From Pseudomonadota bacterium (GTDB lineage Bacteria > Pseudomonadota > Gammaproteobacteria > Xanthomonadales > Xanthomonadaceae): a stretch of DNA of 13,953 nt. The position numbers and the translations under genes are program-made. Below the pieces are notes generated by a model. It made no database searches. It was given only the letters and a program-made list of their open reading frames with translations, and was not told the origin of the DNA. This document shows, piece after piece, positions 1-5,909 of this stretch. Location of the stretch: positions 1 through 13,953 of the forward strand of contig JAEXAG010000107.1 of NCBI GenBank assembly GCA_023394655.1, in the 5' to 3' direction. The stretch's first letter is position 1, and each line of letters begins with the position of its first letter.

Positions 1-60
1 GGTGACTACCTCGATGCGGTCGGCGCCACCCGGCCGTTGCTCAGGGAGCCTTCGCCATGA
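1..60 (+). CDS. mrpD: Mrp/Pha antiporter subunit D, C-terminal tail (partial)
   Basis: Frame 1 is open from the window edge to a TGA at 58-60 and encodes only the last 19 residues (GDYLDAVGATRPLLREPSP). Ending in a Tyr-x-x-Ala-Val type segment just before subunit E fits the C-terminus of MrpD/PhaD/MnhD, a large polytopic membrane subunit of the multisubunit cation/proton antiporter. The TGA overlaps the ATG of mrpE in an ATGA arrangement, so the two genes are probably translationally coupled. The call rests mainly on gene order (D-E-F-G is the usual order), because so little of the protein is present. Confidence 0.75.
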   Translation, partial: GDYLDAVGATRPLLREPSP

Positions 61-545
61 AACAACGCCTGCTGCCCTCGATCCCCCAGAGCATCACCGT
101 GTTCCTGTTCTGGCTGCTGCTGGTGGAGCACGTGGATCTGTCCCACGTGCTGTTCGCCCTGCTGCTGGCCTGGGTACTGCCCTTGATCGCCGCACGGTTG
201 GAGCGCGAATTCGCCAGCATCGGCAAGGTCCGGCACCTGCCCCGCCTCGGCCTGCGGCTGCTGTGGGACATCCTGCTGGCCAACCTCGCCGTGGCGCGCC
301 AGGTGCTGGGTCCTTCGCGCGCGCTGCGCTCGGACTTCGTCTGGGTGCCGCTGGACCTCACCAACATCCACGGCATTTCCGCGCTGGCGAGCATCATCAC
401 GCTCACGCCCGGCACCGTGTCCTCCGAGCTGTCGCCCGACCGCAAGTACCTGCTGGTGCATTGCCTGAACGTGGAGGACAAGGAGGCGATGATCGCCGAG
501 ATCAAGAAGCGATACGAAATGCCCATGAAGAAGGTATTCCCGTGA
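57..545 (+). CDS. mrpE: Na+(K+)/H+ antiporter subunit E
   Basis: A 162-residue membrane protein of the MrpE/MnhE/PhaE family, a small integral subunit of the multisubunit cation/proton antiporter that exports Na+ or K+ in exchange for protons across the inner membrane. The N-terminal third is strongly hydrophobic, with two likely membrane segments (about residues 12-28 and 30-48). A soluble C-terminal half follows, containing the family-typical stretch with SIITLTPGT near residue 120 and the LLVHCLNV segment near 140. Length matches the family (about 160 residues). The start ATG at 57 overlaps the mrpD stop and is preceded by an AGGGAG ribosome site. The stop overlaps the GTG of mrpF. Whether the complex prefers Na+ or K+ cannot be read from this subunit. 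Confidence 0.93.
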   Translation: MKQRLLPSIPQSITVFLFWLLLVEHVDLSHVLFALLLAWVLPLIAARLEREFASIGKVRHLPRLGLRLLWDILLANLAVARQVLGPSRALRSDFVWVPLDLTNIHGISALASIITLTPGTVSSELSPDRKYLLVHCLNVEDKEAMIAEIKKRYEMPMKKVFP

Positions 546-811
546 TCGAAATCGCCATCCTCGTCGGCCTGCACGTGGTCGGGCTCGCCATGCTGCTCGC
601 CACCTGGCGGTTGCTGCGCGGCCCCGGCGCGCCGGACCGCATCCTCGCGCTCGACACCCTGTACGTCAGCACCATCGCCCAGTTGATGCTGCTGGGCATG
701 TACCTCCGCAGCGAGATCTACTTCGAGGCGGCGCTGATCATCGCGATGCTCGGTTTCTTCGGCACCGTGGTGCTCTCCAAGTACGTCATCCGCCGGGACA
801 TCGTGGAATGA
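542..811 (+). CDS. mrpF: Na+(K+)/H+ antiporter subunit F
   Basis: An 89-residue hydrophobic protein matching MrpF/MnhF/PhaF in size and order. It has three predicted membrane helices, with the conserved LLRGPGAPDRILALDTL loop after the first helix at about residues 24-40. The start is taken as GTG at 542, which overlaps the mrpE TGA (GTGA). This frame is also open far upstream, but that extension is just another reading of mrpE. The stop TGA overlaps the ATG of mrpG. MrpF acts only as part of the whole Mrp complex in the inner membrane. Confidence 0.93.
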   Translation: MIEIAILVGLHVVGLAMLLATWRLLRGPGAPDRILALDTLYVSTIAQLMLLGMYLRSEIYFEAALIIAMLGFFGTVVLSKYVIRRDIVE

Positions 812-1182
812 AGCTGCTGCTCGACATCGTGCTGCTGACCCTGATCGCCGTCGGCGTCTCGTTCACCTTCCTCGGCGCGTTCGCCCTGATCAAGCTGCCG
901 ACCTTCTTCCAGCGCATCCACGGCCCGACCAAGGCCAGTACGCTCGGCGTGGGCTGCCTGCTGGCTTGCTCGGTGCTGTACCACGGGCAGTACGGAAGCG
1001 GCTTCCATCCGCGTGAACTGCTGATCACGGTATTCCTGTTCCTCACCGCGCCGGTGGCCGCGCACATGATGTCGAAGGCCGCGCTGGCGCTGATGGAGCA
1101 ATCCGGCGATGCCCCGCCGCCCCCGGATGGCGACGGCGACATCGATACCCACCCGGAAGGCCGCACGCCAGGCGAGCACTGA
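808..1182 (+). CDS. mrpG: Na+(K+)/H+ antiporter subunit G
   Basis: A 124-residue protein of the MrpG/MnhG/PhaG family, the last subunit in the usual operon order. Three hydrophobic helices are visible, at about residues 4-26, 45-60 and 68-92. The conserved IKLPTFFQRIHGPTKASTLG segment lies between the first and second. The C-terminus (about 100-124) is polar and Pro/Asp-rich (PPPPDGDGD) and probably cytoplasmic; it varies in this family. The ATG at 808 overlaps the mrpF stop by 4 bases, completing a run of four tightly coupled genes. No strong terminator follows; two short palindromes are present at 1205-1230. Confidence 0.93.
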   Translation: MKLLLDIVLLTLIAVGVSFTFLGAFALIKLPTFFQRIHGPTKASTLGVGCLLACSVLYHGQYGSGFHPRELLITVFLFLTAPVAAHMMSKAALALMEQSGDAPPPPDGDGDIDTHPEGRTPGEH

Positions 1183-1204
1183 ACGGTGGCCTCAGGGCCC
1201 GCGC

Positions 1205-1230
1205 CGATGCGCATCGTGTCACCGTACGGT
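1205..1230. repeat. Two adjacent perfect palindromes downstream of mrpG
   Basis: CGATGCGCATCG (1205-1216) and ACCGTACGGT (1221-1230) are perfect palindromes separated by 4 bases in the 110-base gap between mrpG and the next gene. They have no loop and no T-run, so they are poor terminators. They could be protein-binding half-sites upstream of the 1293 gene, or chance in GC-rich DNA. Confidence 0.3.
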
Positions 1231-1292
1231 CATCGCCCTTTCATCGCCGCGCCCTACGCTGTGCGCGCCGCCATGAAAGACCCGATTGCACC

Positions 1293-2051
1293 ATGCGATT
1301 CCACAAGACCGCCCGCGCCCGGGAAGCCCTGTCCAACCAGGGACAGGCGCTCAGCCAGGCAGAACGCCGCATCCTGATCCTCTGCGACGGACGTCGCGAG
1401 GCGAAGCAGATCGTCGCGATGCTCGGCGCCGGGACCGAAGCCTCCCTGCAACTGCTCGCCGAACAGGGCTTCCTCACCCGCATCGATGATGCGCCGGGCA
1501 TGGCGCCAGTCGCCGCCCCGCCCCCCGCGTCGCCCGGCTTGACGGGTGGCCTGGGCAAGCTGCTCCAGCGCGGCCGCACGGTGGCCGCTGCGGCCATCGC
1601 ACCGAAGACGGAATCGGAGCCGGAAGTTGCGCGGGCGAAGCCGATCGAGCGCGAAACGTCGCAACCCGCACCGCCGGCCAATGCCGCCGCGCCGGAACGT
1701 GCCGCCGCACCGGAGCGCAGGCGACAGGGCCGTCGCTCCATCGCCGCCTGCAAGATGTACATGCTCGACATGCTGCAGCTGCAGCGGGACATGGAGGCGA
1801 GTGCGCTCGCAGTGGACATCCAGACCAGCCAGGACGAGGCGGAGTTGCTCGAGCGACTGATCGACGCACTTGTCTGGCTGCGCGAGCGAACCAAGCCGAG
1901 CATGTTCGGGCGAATCGCCGATCGGCTCCTGGAGGTCATGCCGGAAACCGGGCTGCCGGCGCTGGAAAGCGCCCTCGCCATGCCCGAGGAAACCCGCGGC
2001 GAGCGCCCGGCGAACGTCATCGAACTGGCGACGCGCGCGGCCTCGGGCTGA
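1293..2051 (+). CDS. Hypothetical protein with N-terminal winged-helix-like segment and Pro/Ala linker
   Basis: A 252-residue soluble protein that I do not recognise. Three regions are visible. The N-terminal segment (about residues 20-64) alternates helices in a pattern like a small winged helix (LSQAERRILILCDG, then an EAKQIVAMLG helix, then ASLQLLAEQGFLTRI). A low-complexity Ala/Pro/Glu/Arg linker covers about 68-148. The C-terminal helical domain (about 150-232) includes YMLDMLQLQRDMEA and LIDALVWLRE and resembles no enzyme I know. No signal peptide or membrane helix is seen. It starts 110 bases after mrpG with only a weak ribosome site, and its stop directly abuts the stop of the convergent lipoprotein gene. 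The N-terminal fold is suggested by eye only. A regulatory or signalling role is possible but not shown. Confidence 0.75.
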   Translation: MRFHKTARAREALSNQGQALSQAERRILILCDGRREAKQIVAMLGAGTEASLQLLAEQGFLTRIDDAPGMAPVAAPPPASPGLTGGLGKLLQRGRTVAAAAIAPKTESEPEVARAKPIERETSQPAPPANAAAPERAAAPERRRQGRRSIAACKMYMLDMLQLQRDMEASALAVDIQTSQDEAELLERLIDALVWLRERTKPSMFGRIADRLLEVMPETGLPALESALAMPEETRGERPANVIELATRAASG

Positions 2052-2663
2052 TCAGCTGCAGCCCTCGATGTAGTCCACCTGCGGCACGCGGCCCACGCGC
2101 CACTCCGTCACCCGCCCATCGGCATCGGTGGCGAATACCAGCACGTGGTCGCCTTCGGTGATGCGCAGGTAACGCCCGCCTTCGACGTAGGCATGCAGGC
2201 GCGATTCGACGCGGCCCGGATAGAGCCGCTCGATGTCGGCCGCCGTCATCCCGACCCGGCCACCGCCCGGCGCCAGCAGCGCATCGTCTTCGACGCTGTA
2301 GCGGACGAATCGCCCGTCCTCGAACATCAGGGCGAATTCGGCGGGCACGGCGGCGCCTTCGCGATAGAGGTGGTGGCAGCTGCTGCCTTCCATCGGCGGA
2401 TCGCCCTTGAGCGGCGCGCCCCAGGCCGCGCGCACGGCGGCTTCGTCCATGCCGAAGCGCATCGCGTCGTAACCGTCCCAGCGCGCGAGGTCGCGGTCGC
2501 CATCGATCTTCGCTGACGGCGCCGGCAGGGGATTCGCGGGCTCGGCCGGCGCGGCGGGCTCGACGGGCGCAGCCGTCGGTGTCGCGTCGGGCACGGGTGC
2601 GGGCTGGCAGGCGGCCAGCAGGCAGGCGATGGCGAGTGGGGTGAATCGATGCGGAACGTGCAT
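2052..2663 (-). CDS. Putative lipoprotein with two BamE/SmpA-like half repeats
   Basis: A 203-residue predicted lipoprotein. Its N-terminus (MHVPHRFTPLAIACLLAAC) is a type II signal peptide with lipobox LAAC and the lipidated Cys at residue 19. A Pro/Ala-rich tether follows (about 20-50). The mature part has two segments with the same pattern: RFGMDEAAVRAAWGAP and, later, RVGMTAADIERLYPG, each followed by beta-strand-like sequence. That pattern resembles the small BamE/SmpA-type fold, but this is not a BamE orthologue. Two Cys residues (in SSCHHLY and at the C-terminal EGCS) could form a disulfide in the periplasm. The start at 2663 is preferred because it gives the signal peptide and has a GGGAGG ribosome site 9 bases upstream; an in-frame ATG at 2723 would spoil the signal. 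Function unknown. Confidence 0.8.
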   Translation of the reverse strand: MHVPHRFTPLAIACLLAACQPAPVPDATPTAAPVEPAAPAEPANPLPAPSAKIDGDRDLARWDGYDAMRFGMDEAAVRAAWGAPLKGDPPMEGSSCHHLYREGAAVPAEFALMFEDGRFVRYSVEDDALLAPGGGRVGMTAADIERLYPGRVESRLHAYVEGGRYLRITEGDHVLVFATDADGRVTEWRVGRVPQVDYIEGCS

Positions 2664-2739
2664 GGTGCGGCGCCTCCCGGGAAAGCCGCACCATGGCGCA
2701 GGCGGGATGAAGTCCGACTGCAACTCGCTGAACCGGGCC

Positions 2740-4089
2740 TCAGTCCGGCGTGCGGAAGTGCTTCTTCAGCCCGTCCCAGCACTCGGGATAATCAGGCTGG
2801 CGATGAGTGGCATCGAGCGATTGCGCGGTCGGCCGGATCACCGCGCGGCTTTCGAACATGAACGCCATCGTGTCCCGGATGTAGTCCGGCGCGGACAGAT
2901 CCGCGGCGCTGGCCTTCTCGAAGGTGGCCGCATCCGGACCGTGGCCGGTCATGCAACTGTGGATGGACGCACCGCCGGGCAGGAAGCCCTCGGCCTTGGC
3001 GTCGTAGGCGCCGTGGATCAGGCCCATGAACTCGCTGGCGATGTTGCGGTGGAACCACGGCGGACGGAAGGTGTCCTGCATGGCCAGCACGCGCGGGCCG
3101 AAGATCACGAAGTCCAGATTGCCCACGCCGGGGGTGTCGGTGGGCGAGGTCAGCACCAGGAAGATCGACGGATCGGGATGATCGAAGCTGATCGAGCCGA
3201 TGGTGTTGAACTTGCGCAGGTCGTACTTGTACGGCACGTGGTTGCCGTGCCAGCCGACCACGTCCAGCGGCGAGTGGCCGATGTCCGCGCGCCACAGATG
3301 GCCCTGGAACTTGGCGACGAGTTCGAAATCGCCCTCCACATCCTCGTAGCTGGCGCAGGGGGTGAGGAAATCGCGTGGATTGGCCAGGCCGTTGCTGCCG
3401 ATCGGCCCGAGATCGGGGATGCGCATGAACGGGCCGAAGTTCTCGCACACGTAGCCGCGCGAGGCGCCATCCGGCAGTTCCACGCGGAAGCGCACGCCGC
3501 GCGGGATCACCGCGATCTCCTGCGGCTCAACTTCCATCACGCCCAGCTCGGTGGCGATCACCAGCCGGCCCTGCTGCGGCACGATCAGCATCTCGCCATC
3601 GGCGTTGTAGAAGAAGCGGCCTTCCATGGATTTGTTGGCCGCGTAGATGTGGATGCCGATGCCCATCACCGCCGCCGGGCCGCCGTTGCCGGCCATGGTG
3701 AACAGGCCGTCGATGAAATCCACCGGCGTCTCGGGGATCGGCATCGGGCTCCAGCGCAGCTTTTCGGGCGTGACCGGCCCGTGGCCGAAATCGTTGTGGA
3801 AGTGCGCGTGGTGCAGCGGCTCGAACTTGCCGTGCACCGCCGCCGGACGGATGCGGTACAGCCAGCTGCGACGGTTCTGATGGCGCGGCGCGGTGAACGC
3901 GGTGCCGGTCAGCTGCTCGGCATACAAACCGTGCGCGACCACCTGCGGCGAATTGCGACCGTCCGGCAGGGTGCCGGGGATCGCCTCGCTGGCGAACTCG
4001 TTGCCGAAGCCGCTCATGTAGCCCGTCTGGCGGGCGCGGGCGCCATCGTGCGCGGGCATCGGGAGGACGTTGTCGGTCTGCGTGTTCAT
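2740..4089 (-). CDS. hmgA: Homogentisate 1,2-dioxygenase
   Basis: A 449-residue enzyme that opens the ring of homogentisate with O2 to give maleylacetoacetate, the third step of tyrosine degradation, in the cytoplasm. The N-terminal GYMSGFGNEFASEA motif (about residues 23-36) is diagnostic. Iron ligands are visible as H347 (WFHRN), E353 (ASEF) and H383 (TGHGPD), with the same 6 and 30 residue spacing as in the human enzyme; H304 in FDHPDPSIF matches the catalytic His. Length is normal for the family. The start ATG at 4089 has an AGGTGAT ribosome site just upstream; two further in-frame ATGs (4110, 4119) lack one. It lies 108 bases downstream of hpd on the same strand and is probably co-transcribed with it. 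Loss of this gene would be expected to cause brown pyomelanin pigment. Confidence 0.97.
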   Translation of the reverse strand: MNTQTDNVLPMPAHDGARARQTGYMSGFGNEFASEAIPGTLPDGRNSPQVVAHGLYAEQLTGTAFTAPRHQNRRSWLYRIRPAAVHGKFEPLHHAHFHNDFGHGPVTPEKLRWSPMPIPETPVDFIDGLFTMAGNGGPAAVMGIGIHIYAANKSMEGRFFYNADGEMLIVPQQGRLVIATELGVMEVEPQEIAVIPRGVRFRVELPDGASRGYVCENFGPFMRIPDLGPIGSNGLANPRDFLTPCASYEDVEGDFELVAKFQGHLWRADIGHSPLDVVGWHGNHVPYKYDLRKFNTIGSISFDHPDPSIFLVLTSPTDTPGVGNLDFVIFGPRVLAMQDTFRPPWFHRNIASEFMGLIHGAYDAKAEGFLPGGASIHSCMTGHGPDAATFEKASAADLSAPDYIRDTMAFMFESRAVIRPTAQSLDATHRQPDYPECWDGLKKHFRTPD

Positions 4090-4122
4090 CGGATCACCTG
4101 CCGTGGTCATCGGGGCCATCGC

Positions 4123-4143
4123 CGGCCCGCCTCGCGGGGGCCG
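4123..4143 (-). repeat. GC-rich hairpin in the hpd-hmgA gap
   Basis: CGGCCC (4123-4128) and GGGCCG (4138-4143) are perfect complements around a 9-base loop, in the 108-base gap between hpd and hmgA. No T-run follows in the direction of transcription, so full termination is unlikely. It could stabilise or trim the hpd-hmgA message. GC-rich gaps often form such stems by chance. Confidence 0.3.
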
Positions 4144-4197
4144 ACGCCTTGCGGAGCACGCGCCCCGCTTCGTGTTGCCGCGTCGGAACGAGGCGGC

Positions 4198-5298
4198 TTA
4201 CAGCACGCCGCGCTTCATCTGGTCGCGCTCGATCGATTCGAACAGCGCCTGGAAGTTGCCTTCGCCGAAGCCTTCGTTGCCCTTGCGCTGGATGATCTCG
4301 AAGAAGATCGGGCCGAACGCGTTCTGGGTGAAGATCTGCAGCAGTTTGCGCTGCTTGGTTTCCGGGTCGGCGTCGATCAGGATCGAGTTCTTGCGCAGCC
4401 GCGGCACGTCTTCGCCGTGGTCCGGCACGCGCTGGTCGATCACGTCGAAATAGGTGTCCGGCGTGTCCAGGAACTTCACGCCCTTGGCGTGCATCGCCTC
4501 GACCGATTCGTAGATGTCGTTGGTGAACAGCGCGATGTGCTGGATGCCCTCGCCCTTGTAATCGCGCAGGTATTCGTTGATCTGGCTCTTTTCGTCGCTG
4601 GACTCGTTCAGCGGAATGCGCACGATGCCGTCCGGCGCGGTCATCGCCTTGGACAGCAGGCCGGTCTTGGCGCCCTTGATGTCGAAGTAGCGGATCTCGC
4701 GGAAGTTGAACAGCTTCTCGTAGTAGTCCGACCACTTCTGCATGTTGCCGAGGAACAGGTTGTGCGTCAGGTGGTCGATGAAGGTCAGCCCGAAGCCCTT
4801 GGGCTGCTGCTCCACGCCGTCCAGCGGCACGAAGTCGGCGTACAGATCGGCCTTGCCGGCATCCACCAGATACAGCATGCAATCGCCGATGCCCTTGATC
4901 ACCGGCGCATCCACCGCCTTGCTGTCGGCCTTGAAATCGATCGCCTCGCCGCCGTTGGCCAGCACGTGCTCCAGCACCTTGGCGGACGGCTGGTCGAAGT
5001 TGATCGCGAAGCCGCAAGCGGACGGGCCGTGCTTTTCAGAGAAGTCGGACGCGAACGAATCGGAAGTCTCGTTCAGCAGGAAGTTGATGCCGCCCTGGCG
5101 GAACAGGGTGATGTCGCGATCCTTGTGCTTCGCAATGGCGGTGAAGCCCATGCCTTCGAGGTACTCGCGCATGCGCGCGCCCTCGCCGGCCGGCGCGGCG
5201 AACTCGACGAATTCAAAGCCGTTGATGCCCATGGGATTTTCAAAGGTGGTCGGGGTCATCCCGATGTCCTGATCGATGACGGCGCGCTGTACGGACAT
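4198..5298 (-). CDS. hpd: 4-hydroxyphenylpyruvate dioxygenase
   Basis: A 366-residue non-haem iron enzyme that converts 4-hydroxyphenylpyruvate, O2 and water-free rearrangement chemistry into homogentisate plus CO2, the step before HmgA in tyrosine breakdown. It has the two-module vicinal-oxygen-chelate layout. The C-terminal module carries the iron ligands H176 (FIDHLTHN), H254 (GIQHIALFTNDIY) and E334 (GPIFFEIIQR). The family-typical KNSILIDAD and LQIFTQNAFGP segments are present at about 303-311 and 320-330. The ATG at 5298 has an AGGAG site about 6 bases upstream; M14 is a weaker alternative. Its promoter lies in the short gap to the divergent marR gene and carries a palindrome in the spacer, so MarR control is likely. 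hmgA follows on the same strand. Confidence 0.97.
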   Translation of the reverse strand: MSVQRAVIDQDIGMTPTTFENPMGINGFEFVEFAAPAGEGARMREYLEGMGFTAIAKHKDRDITLFRQGGINFLLNETSDSFASDFSEKHGPSACGFAINFDQPSAKVLEHVLANGGEAIDFKADSKAVDAPVIKGIGDCMLYLVDAGKADLYADFVPLDGVEQQPKGFGLTFIDHLTHNLFLGNMQKWSDYYEKLFNFREIRYFDIKGAKTGLLSKAMTAPDGIVRIPLNESSDEKSQINEYLRDYKGEGIQHIALFTNDIYESVEAMHAKGVKFLDTPDTYFDVIDQRVPDHGEDVPRLRKNSILIDADPETKQRKLLQIFTQNAFGPIFFEIIQRKGNEGFGEGNFQALFESIERDQMKRGVL

Positions 5299-5320
5299 GA
5301 CGGCTCCTGATTGCGGATGG

Positions 5321-5349
5321 TTGCAGAAGCGGTCTTTATAGTTTCAAAT
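5321..5349 (+). promoter_or_regulatory. Possible promoter of the marR-type regulator
   Basis: On the plus strand TTGCAG (5321-5326) is followed after 17 bases by TCAAAT (5344-5349; 4 of 6 to the -10 consensus), which lies inside the palindrome. Transcription would begin near 5356, about 20 bases before the ATG at 5377. The match is weak; it is listed because the geometry mirrors the opposing hpd promoter. Confidence 0.35.
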
Positions 5350-5363
5350 GAAACCATCTGCAA
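5335..5363 (-). promoter_or_regulatory. Predicted sigma-70 promoter of hpd(-hmgA)
   Basis: Read on the minus strand, TTGCAG (complement of 5358-5363) and TATAAA (complement of 5335-5340) are separated by exactly 17 bases. The -10 matches the consensus at 5 of 6 positions and the -35 at 3 of 6. The predicted transcript would start near 5328, about 30 bases before the hpd ATG, leaving room for its AGGAG site. The spacer contains the palindrome described at 5341-5354. Confidence 0.65.
5338..5357. promoter_or_regulatory. Palindromic operator, probable MarR binding site
   Basis: The core GTTTCAAATGAAAC (5341-5354) is a perfect inverted repeat, GTTTCA and TGAAAC around AA. Two more base pairs (AT at 5338-5339 and AT at 5356-5357) extend it to 20 bases with one mismatch. 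MarR-family dimers typically bind palindromes of this size between divergently transcribed genes. It fills the spacer of the hpd promoter and overlaps a possible -10 for marR, so binding should repress hpd and the regulator's own gene. No second copy was seen in the window. Confidence 0.7.
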
Positions 5364-5376
5364 GCTGCGGTGCGGT

Positions 5377-5850
5377 ATGGAATCGAAGGCCACCACGGAC
5401 ACGCACGGGCCGGTGCTGGAGCTGGAGCACTTCCTGCCCTACCGGCTCTCGGTGCTCTCCAACCGGATCAGCCAGACCATCGCCGATCTTTACGCCGAAC
5501 GCTTCGGCATCGGCGTCACCGAATGGCGCGTGATCGCCGTGCTCGGTCGCTTCCCCGGCCTCTCCGCCGGCACGGTGGCGGAACGCACCGCGATGGACAA
5601 GGTGGCAGTCAGCCGCGCGCTGGCCCGGCTGGCCGAGCGCGGGCTGGTGGAGCGCGAAACCCACGATGACGACCGCCGCCGCTCGGTGCTGCGGCTTTCC
5701 GCTTCCGGTCGCCGCGTACATGCGGAAATCGCGCCGATCGCGCTGGAAATCGAACGCAAGCTGCTGGCCGGCTTCGACGAAAGCGAGCGTGCCCGCCTGG
5801 CCGCATTGATGGACAAGCTCGCCGCGGCCCTGCCCGGGCTCGCCCCCTGA
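5377..5850 (+). CDS. MarR-family transcriptional regulator of the tyrosine catabolism module
   Basis: A 157-residue MarR-type regulator. Flanking dimerisation helices (about residues 18-42 and 112-150) surround a winged helix-turn-helix. The recognition helix is about 74-90 (DKVAVSRALARLAERGL) and the wing carries the family signature DDDRRRSVLRLS at about 97-108. The frame is open back to 5311, but the start at 5377 is preferred: it gives the usual MarR length and leaves the operator at 5338-5357 outside the gene. Its ribosome site is weak. It is divergent from hpd, and the palindrome in between suggests that it represses hpd-hmgA and itself. Many MarR proteins are released by an aromatic acid, so 4-hydroxyphenylpyruvate or homogentisate are plausible ligands; this is inference. 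Confidence 0.9.
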   Translation: MESKATTDTHGPVLELEHFLPYRLSVLSNRISQTIADLYAERFGIGVTEWRVIAVLGRFPGLSAGTVAERTAMDKVAVSRALARLAERGLVERETHDDDRRRSVLRLSASGRRVHAEIAPIALEIERKLLAGFDESERARLAALMDKLAAALPGLAP

Positions 5851-5867
5851 GGCCGGCGCAAACGGAA

Positions 5868-5887
5868 ACGGCGGCCGAAGCCGCCGT
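5868..5887 (-). terminator. Intrinsic terminator with UUCG tetraloop
   Basis: A perfect 8-bp stem, ACGGCGGC (5868-5875) with GCCGCCGT (5880-5887), closes a 4-base loop. Read on the minus strand the loop is UUCG closed by C-G, an unusually stable tetraloop, and the stem is followed by UUCCGUUU. It lies 22 bases beyond the stop of the peptide transporter gene and 17 bases beyond the stop of the convergent marR gene, so it can serve both, best on the minus strand. Confidence 0.75.
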
Positions 5888-5909
5888 CCCGATCATGCAT
5901 TGCGATGCA

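Noticed and set aside
1186..1377. A 63-codon open frame starting just after mrpG
   Set aside because: It has no ribosome site, a non-coding-like composition and overlaps the better supported gene at 1293 in another frame.
2629..5310. An 893-codon plus-strand open frame antisense to hmgA and hpd
   Set aside because: Its translation is a His/Arg/Val/Ala-rich shadow of the strongly supported minus-strand genes. Long stop-free antisense frames are common in GC-rich DNA, and it has no domain or sensible start.
5311..5376. Longer MarR protein starting at TTG 5311 or ATG 5317
   Set aside because: It would place the operator and both putative promoters inside the gene and add 20-22 residues that MarR proteins normally lack.
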